NCBI RefSeq assembly: GCF_036429475.1 | Contig: NZ_CP144125.1 | Location: 1,178,001 to 1,242,000 of the forward strand | Reading direction: 5' to 3' | From: Halalkalicoccus sp. CGA53 | Lineage (GTDB): Archaea > Halobacteriota > Halobacteria > Halobacteriales > Halalkalicoccaceae | Length of the DNA: 64,000 nt | In this document: positions 18,341-26,546 of the stretch, piece by piece | How positions within the stretch are numbered: position 1 is the stretch's first letter | Layout of the letters: each line of letters starts with the position of its first letter | Position numbers and translations under genes: made by a program | The notes under the pieces: generated by a model | Told to the model about the DNA's origin: nothing | The model's database searches: none | What the model saw: the letters and a program-made list of their open reading frames with translations, nothing else

Positions 18341-18524
18341 TCGGGTGGGCGGCTCCGATCCGGCTCCGATCATCGGGACTGTCGGTTCGCCACGGTCCGG
18401 TTCGCGGGTCCGAACGGGGAGCTCCGACCGTCGATCTCCGTCGTTACCGTCGGCCTCGACGCGACGAGGTGCTCGTCGGTCCGAGTGTGACGGGCTTATC
18501 TCCCTCTCGGCCCTCCCTTCGGCG

Positions 18525-19286
18525 ATGACCGTCGTCCTCTGTGGGATCGGCGCCGACTCGACGAACGTCGGCGAGCTCCCCCCGATCCGTTCGGACGGGA
18601 CGTTCGAGTACGTCCCGATCCCGGAGAAGTCCGAGACGACCGAGGAGCAGACCTTCGGGACGTGGCCGCTCTCGACGGGCGAGACGGCCGCGGACCTCAC
18701 CCCGTCGATCAGACCGCGACCGATCTCCGAACCGGAGTTCCGGACCGATCCCGAGACCTGGCCGCTGCACCACGACCCGAACTTCGGGGCGCTCACCTAC
18801 GGCGAGCACCGGCCCGCGTACGTCGACCGGCTCTCGCGGCTCGACCCCGGCGACCTCGTCGGCTTCTACGCCGGACTGCGCGACGAGGGCGCCAGAGCGC
18901 ATCGCTACCTGATCGGCTGGTTCTCGGTCGAGAACGTCCACCTGATCGACCCGGGCGACCGCGAGGCGGCGCGGCGAGCGTTCGCCGCCTGTCCGGAGAA
19001 CGCCCACGCCAAGCGTGCTCGCGAGGACGGCGAACCGTACGTCGACGACAGGCGACTCGCCATCGTCGAGGGTCGAGAGCCGGGCGGACTGGTCGAGCGA
19101 GATCCGCTCCGGCTGAGCGAGTACGCGGTCGCGCCCGGAAACTCCGTCGCGCAGTACTACCTCCGCGAATCGGTCCGCGAGGGGCTCTCGGTGGTCGAAG
19201 GTCGCGAGAACATGCAGTTCAAACCCGCCTACCGCTGTGACTGCTCGGCCGAGGAGTTCGCGGACCGGATCGAAGCCCTCCGGTAG
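18525..19286 (+). CDS. Nmad3-like protein (nucleotide modification associated domain 3)
   Basis: 253 residues from the ATG at 18525; a TATA-like GGCTTATCTCC about 25-35 bp upstream predicts a leaderless transcript. The pattern fits what I know of Nmad3: an N-terminal strand, then LPPIRSDGTFEYVPIP, then HHDPNFGALTYGE, then a GDLVGFYAGLR strand and a YLIGWFSVE strand. Nmad3 proteins are predicted nucleic-acid-associated proteins found near DNA or RNA base-modification genes. No modification enzyme lies beside this copy. The assignment is by pattern memory and could be wrong; without it the protein is a conserved cytosolic unknown. Confidence 0.5.
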   Translation: MTVVLCGIGADSTNVGELPPIRSDGTFEYVPIPEKSETTEEQTFGTWPLSTGETAADLTPSIRPRPISEPEFRTDPETWPLHHDPNFGALTYGEHRPAYVDRLSRLDPGDLVGFYAGLRDEGARAHRYLIGWFSVENVHLIDPGDREAARRAFAACPENAHAKRAREDGEPYVDDRRLAIVEGREPGGLVERDPLRLSEYAVAPGNSVAQYYLRESVREGLSVVEGRENMQFKPAYRCDCSAEEFADRIEALR

Positions 19287-19450
19287 CCTCGTGTCCTCGC
19301 GACTGTCGACGGTTCGATTCTAGACGGCGCGGGGCTCCGAAGGTCCGCATCACTCTAGCACGGGGACCCTCACGATCGTTCGTCGGAAGTGCGCCGCACG
19401 CGCCAGACGGGCGTCTTCTTAAATGGACCCAGCCGCTCCGATCGGGTACG

Positions 19451-19927
19451 ATGTCACTCGAAGGCGAGAACGCGCCCGATTTCACGCTCGAGAGCACCGC
19501 CGGCGACACGGTCACCCTCTCGGAGACGCTCGAAGACGGTCCGACGGTCGTGGTCGTCAACCGGGGCCACTGGTGTAGCTTCTGTGCCGAACAGCTGGGG
19601 ACGTTCAGCGAGGTAGCTTACGATCTCTGGTTCAACGATAGCGTGGATATCCTCCCCGTCGTGACCAGCCCGCTCGGAAAGGTCACCGAGATGCGCGACC
19701 GCTACGACCTCGGGATCCAACTGTTGGCAGACCCCGACGGTGAGGTCGCAGACCGGTACAGCGGAACCGAGGAGACGAGCCACGGCGTCACGGGAATCTC
19801 CGGGGTTTACGTGATCGATCCGGAGGGGCGGGTCCGCTACGAGCAAATCGCCGACGACGTCACCGACCGGACCTACGGGAACTGGGTCCGCTACTTCGTG
19901 CGCAACGACTTCCAGGACCCGTTCTGA
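19451..19927 (+). CDS. Peroxiredoxin-like AhpC/TSA family thiol protein
   Basis: 158 residues with a thioredoxin-like fold. The N-terminus NAPDFTLESTAGDTVTL is the classic start of AhpC/TSA proteins. The active site GHWCSFC carries Cys42 and Cys45, a CxxC pair of BCP/PrxQ or thioredoxin-like type. GVYVIDPEGRVRY is the family's later beta hairpin. Probable job: reduction of peroxides or protein disulfides. The AT-rich CTTCTTAAATGG about 30 bp upstream is a plausible TATA region. The stop codon is the left edge of family 1 repeat copy C. Confidence 0.8.
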   Translation: MSLEGENAPDFTLESTAGDTVTLSETLEDGPTVVVVNRGHWCSFCAEQLGTFSEVAYDLWFNDSVDILPVVTSPLGKVTEMRDRYDLGIQLLADPDGEVADRYSGTEETSHGVTGISGVYVIDPEGRVRYEQIADDVTDRTYGNWVRYFVRNDFQDPF

Positions 19928-20006
19928 TACGGACGGTTGTCGTCTCGTACCGGCGATCGCCAGTACGGGTCGGCGATCACCGGTACCCAGTTCCAACCGT
20001 CCGTAT
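19927..20006. repeat. Family 1 stop-codon-abutting repeat, copy C
   Basis: The best preserved copy, exactly 80 bp. The outer arms ATACGGACGGTTG (19927-19939) and CAACCGTCCGTAT (19994-20006) are a perfect 13-bp inverted repeat. A second stem pairs TACCGGCGATCGCC with GGCGATCACCGGTA, with one mismatch in 14. It begins at the last base of the peroxiredoxin TGA and ends about 40 bp before the epimerase gene. Confidence 0.75.
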
Positions 20007-20047
20007 GAAACCGCCGGGACTATGCGACCGCTGGACGACCCTTTCAC

Positions 20048-21031
20048 ATGGACACGGCACTCGTCGTCGGCGGGACGCGCTTCATCGGCCGGCACACGGT
20101 GAGGGAGCTACTGGACCACGGCTACCAGGTGACGATATTCAACAGGGGGAACCACGAGAACCCGTTCGAGGACGACGACCGCGTCACGCACGTCGAGGGC
20201 GACCGACGAGACCGGGAGGCACTCGCGAGGGCGGCCGAGCGGGACCCGGACCTCGTGATCGACTGTGTGGCGTACTCTCCAGGAGAGGTCCAGGTCGCGA
20301 CGGAGCTGTTTTCGGACGCCCGCTACGTCTTCGTCTCCTCGGGTGCCGCGTACGGCGAGGAAACGATCCCGAAACGCGAGGGGGAGACGCCGCTCGAACC
20401 CTGTAGCGACGAACAGGCGCGAGTCGACTCCGGCGAGAGCTATGGGAACCGAAAGGCCGAGGGCGACCGGATCGTGGCCGCGGCCGCCCGCGAGGGTATC
20501 GAGGCGATGAGCGTCCGGCCGTGTATCGTCTACGGCCCGCACGACTACACCGAACGGCTGGACTACTGGATCGACCGGGTGCTCGAGCACGACCGGGTGA
20601 TCGTCCCCGGCGACGGGGACTCCCTCTGGCACCGGGCGTACGTCGAGGACGTCGCGAGCGCGCTCCGAATCGTCGGCGAATCGGGTACCTCGGGCGAGGC
20701 GTACAACGTCGGAGACCGACGGCTCTGTACCCTCTTGGAGACGGTCGAACTGATCGCCGAGGTCGCTGAGCGAGATGTCGGGGTGGTCCCCGCCGGGGAG
20801 CGCGAACTCGCCGCCGGCGGGCTCTCGCCGGAGGCGTTCACCCTCTACCGCGGGTACCCGCACGTGATGTCGACCGCGAAGCTCGCGGCGCTCGGCTGGA
20901 CGTCGACGCCGGTCGAGGAGGCGATGGCCCGGACCGTCTCCGAACATCGCGAGAGCGAGCGTGACGGGAACGGACACGACCCGGGCCGCGAGGCCGAGGA
21001 GCGCGTGCTCGGCGTGCTCGATACGCTCTGA
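20048..21031 (+). CDS. NAD-dependent epimerase/dehydratase family protein
   Basis: 327 residues, atypical short-chain dehydrogenase fold. The N-terminal GGTRFIGRH (about residues 8-16) is the NAD-binding glycine motif of the CsaB/RNA-binding-protein-like branch. SYGNRKAEGDR gives the YxxxK catalytic pair, and FVSSGAAYG gives the serine region. The C-terminal tail is Glu/Arg-rich. Members act as nucleotide-sugar epimerases or as non-catalytic NAD-binding proteins; the GGTRFIG subtype often lacks proven enzyme activity. No sugar-nucleotide gene is adjacent. Confidence 0.8.
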   Translation: MDTALVVGGTRFIGRHTVRELLDHGYQVTIFNRGNHENPFEDDDRVTHVEGDRRDREALARAAERDPDLVIDCVAYSPGEVQVATELFSDARYVFVSSGAAYGEETIPKREGETPLEPCSDEQARVDSGESYGNRKAEGDRIVAAAAREGIEAMSVRPCIVYGPHDYTERLDYWIDRVLEHDRVIVPGDGDSLWHRAYVEDVASALRIVGESGTSGEAYNVGDRRLCTLLETVELIAEVAERDVGVVPAGERELAAGGLSPEAFTLYRGYPHVMSTAKLAALGWTSTPVEEAMARTVSEHRESERDGNGHDPGREAEERVLGVLDTL

Positions 21032-21368
21032 ACTCCCAGAAATAGACCACAGATGTTTATTATATTATACAACGAGTAGAGGAGCTGACTCTTTCGGGAG
21101 TCGTGATTGCAGTGAGGGCGTACGGTAGGTCTCGGGTGATGGTGCAGAGAGCGGGAACGATGGACGAGGTCGGGATTCGCAGGGCGGGACTGGCGCCGAT
21201 CCCGGCGTAATCGCTCGGCTCACGTCCGAGAGGACTCACGACGGGCGGTGACGATCGACCACCGCTTCGTGCGAGATTTTTAAGGCGACCGACACGTCGG
21301 CGGATAGAGGACATATTTGCATGCCGGCACAACAGTTATCAATGTTCCGTGTGACTACCTAGCGTAGG
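21032..21368. other. AT-box containing intergenic region with possible short RNA
   Basis: No convincing coding frame. A sharp AT-rich block at 21055-21072 (TTTATTATATTATAC) could serve as a promoter in either direction. About 25 bp downstream the sequence GACTCTTTCGGGAGTC can form a small hairpin, followed by GC-rich sequence to about 21260. A second TATA-like box, GATTTTTAAGG near 21274, probably serves the gene at 21369. A small RNA starting near 21085 is possible but unproven. Confidence 0.3.
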
Positions 21369-22283
21369 ATGATCGCTGTATCTCCCGGGACTACCTATCT
21401 CTCCCGTCAACAACCGGCCCTCGGCGGGGAGGAGTTGTGCTCGTCGCTGGCCTGTGCGGGGCCCGACCCGCTCGCCGAGCTCCTGCTGGTGCTCTCGGTG
21501 GTCGCGGGGATCGCCGTCATCGCGGCGCTCTCGTACATCCCGGTGGCTCGCGAGACGTGCGCCGAAGAGCGACGGCGGACCCGGACCGAACGCGACGCCT
21601 TCGCGGGCTTCGCCGGCCGGATCGCCGCCATCGAGGAGGTCAGCCCCACGCCCGGCCAGGCCGGCGGCGGGACGCTGCTCGCACAGAGCGCGCCCGACGA
21701 TAGCTCCTTGCGCGAGGTGCGCCGCGCGTACCAGGAAACGGTGATGGGCGTCGACCACTTCGCCGAGGAGTACGACGAATCGCTCTCCGAACACATGGCC
21801 GCTGAGTTCGACGAGAGCCTCGCGGTCGCGGTCTGTGGCGGGGCGTCGTTCTCGCCACAGATGCGCCGCGCGCTCGTCCAGCAGGGCAACGAGGCGAGAG
21901 ACCGCCGATCGCTACTTCTCCGGGCGCTCGACCGCGAACTCGACTCGCTCTCGGCGGCGGACGAGACGCTCACGGAGGTCGAGGAATCCCTCTCCGAGAT
22001 CGAGTCACGGCCGGAGATAACCCGTTCGTTCGAGTGGCTCACGGCCTCCTGGGACCGTCTGCGCGAGCTCAGATCCGAGTGTGACCGCCTCGTCGAACGG
22101 CGTCAGGAGGAGATCCACGAGGAGGCGATCGCCCGCGGGCCACGCGGTCGGTCCTCGTTGCACGACTACCTCTACCAGTCGCTCCCGGTGAGCCACCCGG
22201 TGCTCGCCGACGCCGCAGCGACCCTCGACCGACTCGATCGGATCGAGCGGGGCGTCGTCGACGGACTGACGCGGCGGGTCTGA
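21369..22283 (+). CDS. Membrane-anchored coiled-coil protein, DUF7260-like
   Basis: 304 residues. One hydrophobic segment (about residues 37-56) follows a Cys-containing N-terminal stretch (GEELCSSLACAG) and precedes a long, highly charged helical region predicted as coiled coil (ELDSLSAADETLTEVEESLS and neighbours). No enzymatic motif. The layout matches a haloarchaeal family of single-pass proteins with helical cytoplasmic domains that I associate with DUF7260, from memory. It precedes egsA by 44 bp on the same strand but has its own TATA-like box. Function unknown. Confidence 0.55.
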   Translation: MIAVSPGTTYLSRQQPALGGEELCSSLACAGPDPLAELLLVLSVVAGIAVIAALSYIPVARETCAEERRRTRTERDAFAGFAGRIAAIEEVSPTPGQAGGGTLLAQSAPDDSSLREVRRAYQETVMGVDHFAEEYDESLSEHMAAEFDESLAVAVCGGASFSPQMRRALVQQGNEARDRRSLLLRALDRELDSLSAADETLTEVEESLSEIESRPEITRSFEWLTASWDRLRELRSECDRLVERRQEEIHEEAIARGPRGRSSLHDYLYQSLPVSHPVLADAAATLDRLDRIERGVVDGLTRRV

Positions 22284-22327
22284 CGGCCCGTCGAAACCGG
22301 TTTGGGGCCCCGCCGCGACTGACCGCT

Positions 22328-23386
22328 ATGTTCGAGAAATCTACCTGGATCCGTCTCCCCAGAAACGTCCTCGTCGGCCACGGCGTCATCGAGGAGACCG
22401 TCGAGGCGGTCTCCGATCTGCACCTCTCGGGCGACCCGCTCGTCGTGACGAGTCCGACCCCCCGAAAGATCGCGGGCGACTCGATCGTCGCGGCGTTCGA
22501 GGAGGCGGGGAGAGCGCCGTCGGTGGCGGAGGTAGAGACGGCGAGTTTCGCCGCCGTCGAGTCGGTGATCGAGACGGCTCGCGCGGAGGAAGCCGACTTT
22601 CTCGTCGCAGTGGGCGGTGGCAAACCGATCGACATCGCGAAGATGGCGAGCGACGAGCTATCGATCGGTTTCGTCTCCGTTCCGACGGTCGCGAGCCACG
22701 ACGGCATCGTCTCGGGACGGTCGTCGATCCCGGAGGGCGACACCCGTCACTCGGTCGCCGCCGATCCACCGGTCGCGGTCGTCGCGGACACCGAGATCCT
22801 CGCCGAGGCCCCCTGGCGGCTCACGACCGCCGGCTGCGCGGACATCATCTCGAACTACACCGCCGTCAAGGACTGGCGGCTCGCGAAACGGCTCCAGAAC
22901 GAGCCCTACTCGGAGTACGCGGGCGCGCTCTCGGAGATGACCGCGGAGATGCTCGTGGACAACGCCGACTCGATCCGTCCGAACCTGGAGGAGGCCGCCT
23001 GGATCGTCGTGAAGGCGCTCGTTTCCTCGGGCGTGGCGATGAGCATCGCCGGCTCGTCGCGACCCGCCAGCGGTGCCGAACACCTCTTTTCGCACCAGCT
23101 CGACCGGATCGCACCGGGGCGTGCGCTCCACGGCCACCAGGTCGGCGTCGGCTCGATCGTGGTCGAGTACCTCCACAGCGGCGAGCGTGGCGGCTGGCGC
23201 GACATCCGCGACGCGCTCGCGAGCATCGACGCCCCGACGACGGGGAGCGAACTCGGACTGCGCGAAGACGAGATCATCGAGGCGCTCACAACCGCCCACG
23301 AGATCAGGGATCGCTTTACGATCCTCGGCAACGGCATCTCCGAGCGGGCGGCGAGGGAGGCGACCGAGGTGACCGGCGTCCTCTAA
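22328..23386 (+). CDS. egsA: sn-Glycerol-1-phosphate dehydrogenase
   Basis: 352 residues. It reduces dihydroxyacetone phosphate to sn-glycerol-1-phosphate, the step that sets the archaeal stereochemistry of membrane lipids. The NAD(P)-binding motif is VAVGGGKPIDIAK. Zinc ligands are visible in GCADIISNY (Asp), GAEHLFSHQL (His) and LHGHQVGVG (His). PTVASHDGIVSGRSS is a strongly conserved family stretch. The gene ends 4 bp into the convergent BrkB-type membrane protein gene. It marks the host as an archaeon. Confidence 0.96.
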   Translation: MFEKSTWIRLPRNVLVGHGVIEETVEAVSDLHLSGDPLVVTSPTPRKIAGDSIVAAFEEAGRAPSVAEVETASFAAVESVIETARAEEADFLVAVGGGKPIDIAKMASDELSIGFVSVPTVASHDGIVSGRSSIPEGDTRHSVAADPPVAVVADTEILAEAPWRLTTAGCADIISNYTAVKDWRLAKRLQNEPYSEYAGALSEMTAEMLVDNADSIRPNLEEAAWIVVKALVSSGVAMSIAGSSRPASGAEHLFSHQLDRIAPGRALHGHQVGVGSIVVEYLHSGERGGWRDIRDALASIDAPTTGSELGLREDEIIEALTTAHEIRDRFTILGNGISERAAREATEVTGVL

Positions 23387-24198
23387 CCATCGGTGGGGAG
23401 CCACCCCTCGTCGGCGTCGACCTCGCCGGCGAGGGTCGCGTTTAGCACTACGCCGAACAGCAGTATCAGCCCGCCGAGGTAGAGCCAGGTGAGCACGAGG
23501 AGGACTGCTCCGGCGACGCCGTAGAGTTCGACTCCCTCCGAGGTCGCCGCGTAGAGCCGAAAGACGAGCGCCGAGAGCGTCCAGGCGAGCGCCGAGAACG
23601 CCGCTCCCGGGAGTGCCTCCCGAACGTTCACCCGTTCGCCTGGAAACCGGTAGTACATCGGCAGGAAGGCGAGCAGAAAAGTACAGAACAGGAGCGGGAC
23701 GCTGAGGACGGCGACGACGACGTTCTCGACGACGAGTACGAGCGCGACGCCGACGGCGCCGAGGACGGCGACCGCGAGCGCCACGGTGACGAAGATCAAC
23801 AGCGTGTCGGTCGCCTTCCTGAGGACCGTGCGCGTCCTCCGGGTGCCGTAGACCGCGCTGAACGTCATATTCACCGCCTGGAACATCGTCGCCGTGCTGT
23901 AGAGGAAGATCCCGGCGGCGATCAACCCCGCCCGTGTGCGTCCCGAACCCTCGCCGCCGACCTCCTCGATCACGGCCTCGGTCTCGGCGGCGTGGAGTCC
24001 CGTCACGGATTCGAGCGCGTTCGCCGACGTCTCGGGGCCGTAGGCGATCGATATCGCGATCGTGAGGAGCAAGAGGAGGGGGATCAGCGAGTTGAAGGCG
24101 TAGAAGGCGAGCCCCGCGGCCGTGACGGTGATCTGATGTTTCCGTCCGACGGCGGCGGCCGTCTTCAGCGCCGAGAGCCAGCCGCGGATCCCTTCCAT
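23383..24198 (-). CDS. YihY/BrkB-family integral membrane protein
   Basis: 271 residues with six hydrophobic helices. The N-terminal amphipathic stretch and AAGLAFYAFNSLIPLLLL are characteristic of the YihY/virulence factor BrkB (UPF0761) family. YRFPGERVNVREALPGAAF and the C-terminal YGVAGAVLLVLTWLYLGGLI match the family's conserved ends. The molecular function of the family is not settled; it was once miscalled RNase BN. It is convergent with egsA. Confidence 0.87.
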   Translation of the reverse strand: MEGIRGWLSALKTAAAVGRKHQITVTAAGLAFYAFNSLIPLLLLLTIAISIAYGPETSANALESVTGLHAAETEAVIEEVGGEGSGRTRAGLIAAGIFLYSTATMFQAVNMTFSAVYGTRRTRTVLRKATDTLLIFVTVALAVAVLGAVGVALVLVVENVVVAVLSVPLLFCTFLLAFLPMYYRFPGERVNVREALPGAAFSALAWTLSALVFRLYAATSEGVELYGVAGAVLLVLTWLYLGGLILLFGVVLNATLAGEVDADEGWLPTDG

Positions 24199-24273
24199 CG
24201 GTCGACACTCGACGTGGAGAGGGGTAGGCGCTTCGACCTGCCGCTGGCCGGTCGCGCGTCCGCCTCCCCCGGT

Positions 24274-24816
24274 CTACTCCGAGTCCTCGTCCCGTCGACC
24301 GATCGGGTATCGCTCGATCTCCGGATAGCGGAGCTCGTCGGGGTGGCGATCCCACCACCGGACGGCGTGGATCTCACCCGGCTCCGGCCGTGGCGTTCCC
24401 GAGCGGTATCGCGCGTCGAAGACCGCGACCAGCCGGCTGATCGGCGGTTCGTCGCCGTGGCGGTGGATCGTCACGGTCGCGCTCACCATCCCCCGGAGGT
24501 CGACCTCGACGCCGGTCTCCTCGCGGGTCTCGCGGAGCGCGGTCCCCTCCAGTGACTCCCATGCTTCGTGTTTGCCGCCGGGTTCGGACCACGGTCCCCC
24601 CGGCCCGTGCTGGACGAGCAGCGCCTCGCCCGTCCCGTTTCGCACCCACGCGCCCGCACCCCCGAGCGTGGCGCCCTCGTGACGCGCTTCGATCCAGCCG
24701 TAGGCGTCCGCGTCGCGCTCGATCTCCTTCTCCCTCACCGTGAACGAGCCGTACTCCCCCTCCAGCCGGTCGAGTTCGGCCCGGACCCGTCGACGGGACG
24801 CATCGGCGATCCCCAT
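24274..24816 (-). CDS. Nudix hydrolase
   Basis: 180 residues from the ATG at 24816. The Nudix box is complete: GGKHEAWESLEGTALRETRE then ETGV, that is G-x5-E-x7-REtxEExGv. It is preceded by a substrate strand, GTGEALLVQHGPGGPWSEPG. Such enzymes hydrolyse nucleoside diphosphate derivatives. The N-terminal 60 residues form a helical, charged extension (RRRVRAELDRLEGEYGSFTV) seen in haloarchaeal paralogues. Substrate unknown. The open frame upstream of 24816 is antisense to the VOC and CBS genes and is not part of the protein. Confidence 0.86.
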   Translation of the reverse strand: MGIADASRRRVRAELDRLEGEYGSFTVREKEIERDADAYGWIEARHEGATLGGAGAWVRNGTGEALLVQHGPGGPWSEPGGKHEAWESLEGTALRETREETGVEVDLRGMVSATVTIHRHGDEPPISRLVAVFDARYRSGTPRPEPGEIHAVRWWDRHPDELRYPEIERYPIGRRDEDSE

Positions 24817-24891
24817 GCCGGTCGATCGGAGGACGCCGGCAAAAACCCGCCGTTCGCACACGGTTTTGATTCGGGGGTCCCTCCCGGGCGC

Positions 24892-25272
24892 ATGAACCCT
24901 CAGGGGATCGATCACCTCGTGCTGACGGTCGCGGATCCCGAGCGGACGTGTGCGTTCTACGAGCGGGCAGTCGGCGCCGAACGGGTCGAGTTCGACGGGC
25001 GAGTCGCGCTCCGCATCGGCGAGCAGAAGGTGAATCTCCACGTCGCGGGCGACGAGTACGACCCGCACGCCGACGAGCCGGTGCCGGGATCGGGGGACTT
25101 TTGCGTGCTCGTCTCCACGCCGATCGAGGAGGTCCGGGTCCACCTCGACGAGGTAGGGATCGAGGTGATCCACGGTCCGGCGGAGAAGGTCGGCACGCAC
25201 GGGCCGCTCCGCTCGGTCTACGTCCGCGACCCGGACGGAAACCTCGTCGAACTCGCGGAGCCGCAGTACTGA
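24892..25272 (+). CDS. VOC-superfamily (glyoxalase/dioxygenase fold) protein
   Basis: 126 residues made of two beta-alpha-beta-beta-beta units. The start MNPQGIDHLVLTVADPERTC gives the first metal-ligand His. NLHV in the middle and VYVRDPDGNLVELAEP at the end give the later His/Glu ligand positions of the fold. These small proteins include glyoxalase I, fosfomycin-resistance enzymes and extradiol dioxygenase-like proteins, and specificity is not decidable here. It is divergent from the Nudix gene (75-bp spacer). Its TGA marks the left edge of a shortened family 1 repeat. Confidence 0.85.
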   Translation: MNPQGIDHLVLTVADPERTCAFYERAVGAERVEFDGRVALRIGEQKVNLHVAGDEYDPHADEPVPGSGDFCVLVSTPIEEVRVHLDEVGIEVIHGPAEKVGTHGPLRSVYVRDPDGNLVELAEPQY

Positions 25273-25330
25273 TATGGACGGGCGTGACCGCGAGCGCACA
25301 CGGGCGATCGCCGGTCCGGGACGACCGTCC
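25272..25330. repeat. Family 1 repeat, shortened relative D
   Basis: About 59 bp directly at the last base of the VOC gene's TGA. It opens ATATGGACGGGCG, close to copy C's ATACGGACGGTTG, and contains the same GGCGATCGCC block. GGACGGGCG (25276-25284) can pair with CGACCGTCC (25322-25330), with a mismatch. It lacks the CCGTAT right tip found in copies A-C, so it looks truncated or diverged. Confidence 0.4.
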
Positions 25331-25380
25331 TCTCTCCGAGGCGTCGAAACGACCAATACCGTGGGATTCGTCCCACGGGC

Positions 25381-25761
25381 ATGGGCAGAAACGACGGAAC
25401 ACGCGTCGAGGAGGTGATGTCGTCCCCGCTGGAGACGATCTCGCGGACGGCGACGGTGCGGGAGGCGGTCCAGCGGATGCGCGACCGGGAGATCAACGCG
25501 CTGGTCGTCCGGACCGACCCCCCCTCGATCGTCACCAGTACGGACGTCCTCGACGCGGTCGCAGCGGGCAAGGACCCCGCCGACCTTCAGGTGTCGGACG
25601 TCATGACGGAGTCGGTCGAGACGGTGCCCGAGAGCCTCTTCCTGGAGGAGGTCGCCGCGATGATGACGAGTTTCGGCATCAGACACCTGCCGGTCACCGA
25701 CTTCGACGACGACCTCGTCGGGATGGTCTCCTCGACCGATCTGGCGAACTACCTCTCCTGA
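25381..25761 (+). CDS. Two-CBS-domain protein
   Basis: 126 residues consisting almost entirely of a CBS pair (Bateman module). The first repeat includes VEEVMSSPLETISRTATVRE and the second VSDVMTESVETVPESLFLEE. CBS pairs bind adenosyl ligands such as AMP, ATP or SAM and report energy or redox state to a partner. Nothing else is fused, so the target must be another protein. Probably transcribed alone. Confidence 0.9.
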   Translation: MGRNDGTRVEEVMSSPLETISRTATVREAVQRMRDREINALVVRTDPPSIVTSTDVLDAVAAGKDPADLQVSDVMTESVETVPESLFLEEVAAMMTSFGIRHLPVTDFDDDLVGMVSSTDLANYLS

Positions 25762-25901
25762 CGAGGGCGACCGAACCCGTACACCGGTAATCGTCTCCCT
25801 GGCGGGGTCCGTCTGCGGGGCGTCGGTTCGAACCGGCCCCACGCGACGCGAGTCGGGCACCGGAAGTGTTTAGATACTTACGTCAGCTTCCGTATGTGAG
25901 T

Positions 25902-26489
25902 ATGATCCTCGAGGTCGTCGTCGGGTTCGTGGTGGTGGTCCTGCTGGTGCTGCTCGTCGCGTACGTCGTCAGCGTCTACAACCAGCTGATCGAACTGATC
26001 CGCCGGGTCGATCAGTCGAAACGAAACATCGACGTCCTGCTCAGACAGCGCCAGTCCGAACTCTCGAAGCTCATCGACGCGGCCTCGAAGGTGATGGTAC
26101 ACGAGCGGGACGTGCTCGTCACGCTGACGGAGGCGCGCGAACGGGCCGAACGGGCGTCGACGCCCGGCGAGGAGGCCGCCGCCGATCAGGCGATCCGGAA
26201 CGCGCTGGCGCTGTTCCGCGCGCGCGTCGAGGCGTACCCCGAACTCCGCTCGCAGACGAACATGCTCCAGTTCCAGCACCGGATCTCCGATCTCGAGTCC
26301 CAGATCGCCGGCCGTCGGGAGTTCTACAACGAGGCGGTCACCCGGTACAACACCCGCATCCAGCAGTTCCCTTACCTCGTCCTCGCACGGCTGTTCGAGT
26401 TCGCACCCCGCGAGCTCTTCGCCGCGAGCGAGGCGGAGCTTCGGGACGTCGACGTCGGCGCGCGGTTCGAGGCCCGAATCTCCGAGTGA
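25902..26489 (+). CDS. LemA family protein
   Basis: 195 residues from the ATG at 25902. An upstream GTG at 25866 lies over the TATA-like GTTTAGATACTT and is rejected. One N-terminal transmembrane segment (VVVGFVVVVLLVLLVAYVV) is followed by a long helical domain with the LemA motifs YNQLIELIRRVDQSKRNIDV and YNEAVTRYNTRIQQFP. LemA proteins form an extracytoplasmic-facing or membrane-apposed four-helix bundle of unknown function, often in stress-linked operons. The GIDE-type gene begins 57 bp downstream on the same strand; the pair recurs in prokaryotes and suggests a shared membrane role. Confidence 0.88.
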   Translation: MILEVVVGFVVVVLLVLLVAYVVSVYNQLIELIRRVDQSKRNIDVLLRQRQSELSKLIDAASKVMVHERDVLVTLTEARERAERASTPGEEAAADQAIRNALALFRARVEAYPELRSQTNMLQFQHRISDLESQIAGRREFYNEAVTRYNTRIQQFPYLVLARLFEFAPRELFAASEAELRDVDVGARFEARISE

Positions 26490-26546
26490 TGGCGACCCCT
26501 CGTGGCCCTCGTCTGACCGCCGCGGCTCGACGGAGCGTGACCTGAC

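Noticed and set aside
21060-21332. 90-codon frame on the minus strand in the epimerase-DUF7260 spacer.
   Set aside because: Basic, Ser/Arg-rich product with no haloarchaeal acidic signature and no promoter or ribosome site suited to it.
25821-25836. GGTTCGAACC motif resembling a tRNA T-arm.
   Set aside because: No 5-bp T-stem, acceptor stem or anticodon arm can be folded from the flanking bases, so it is not a tRNA.
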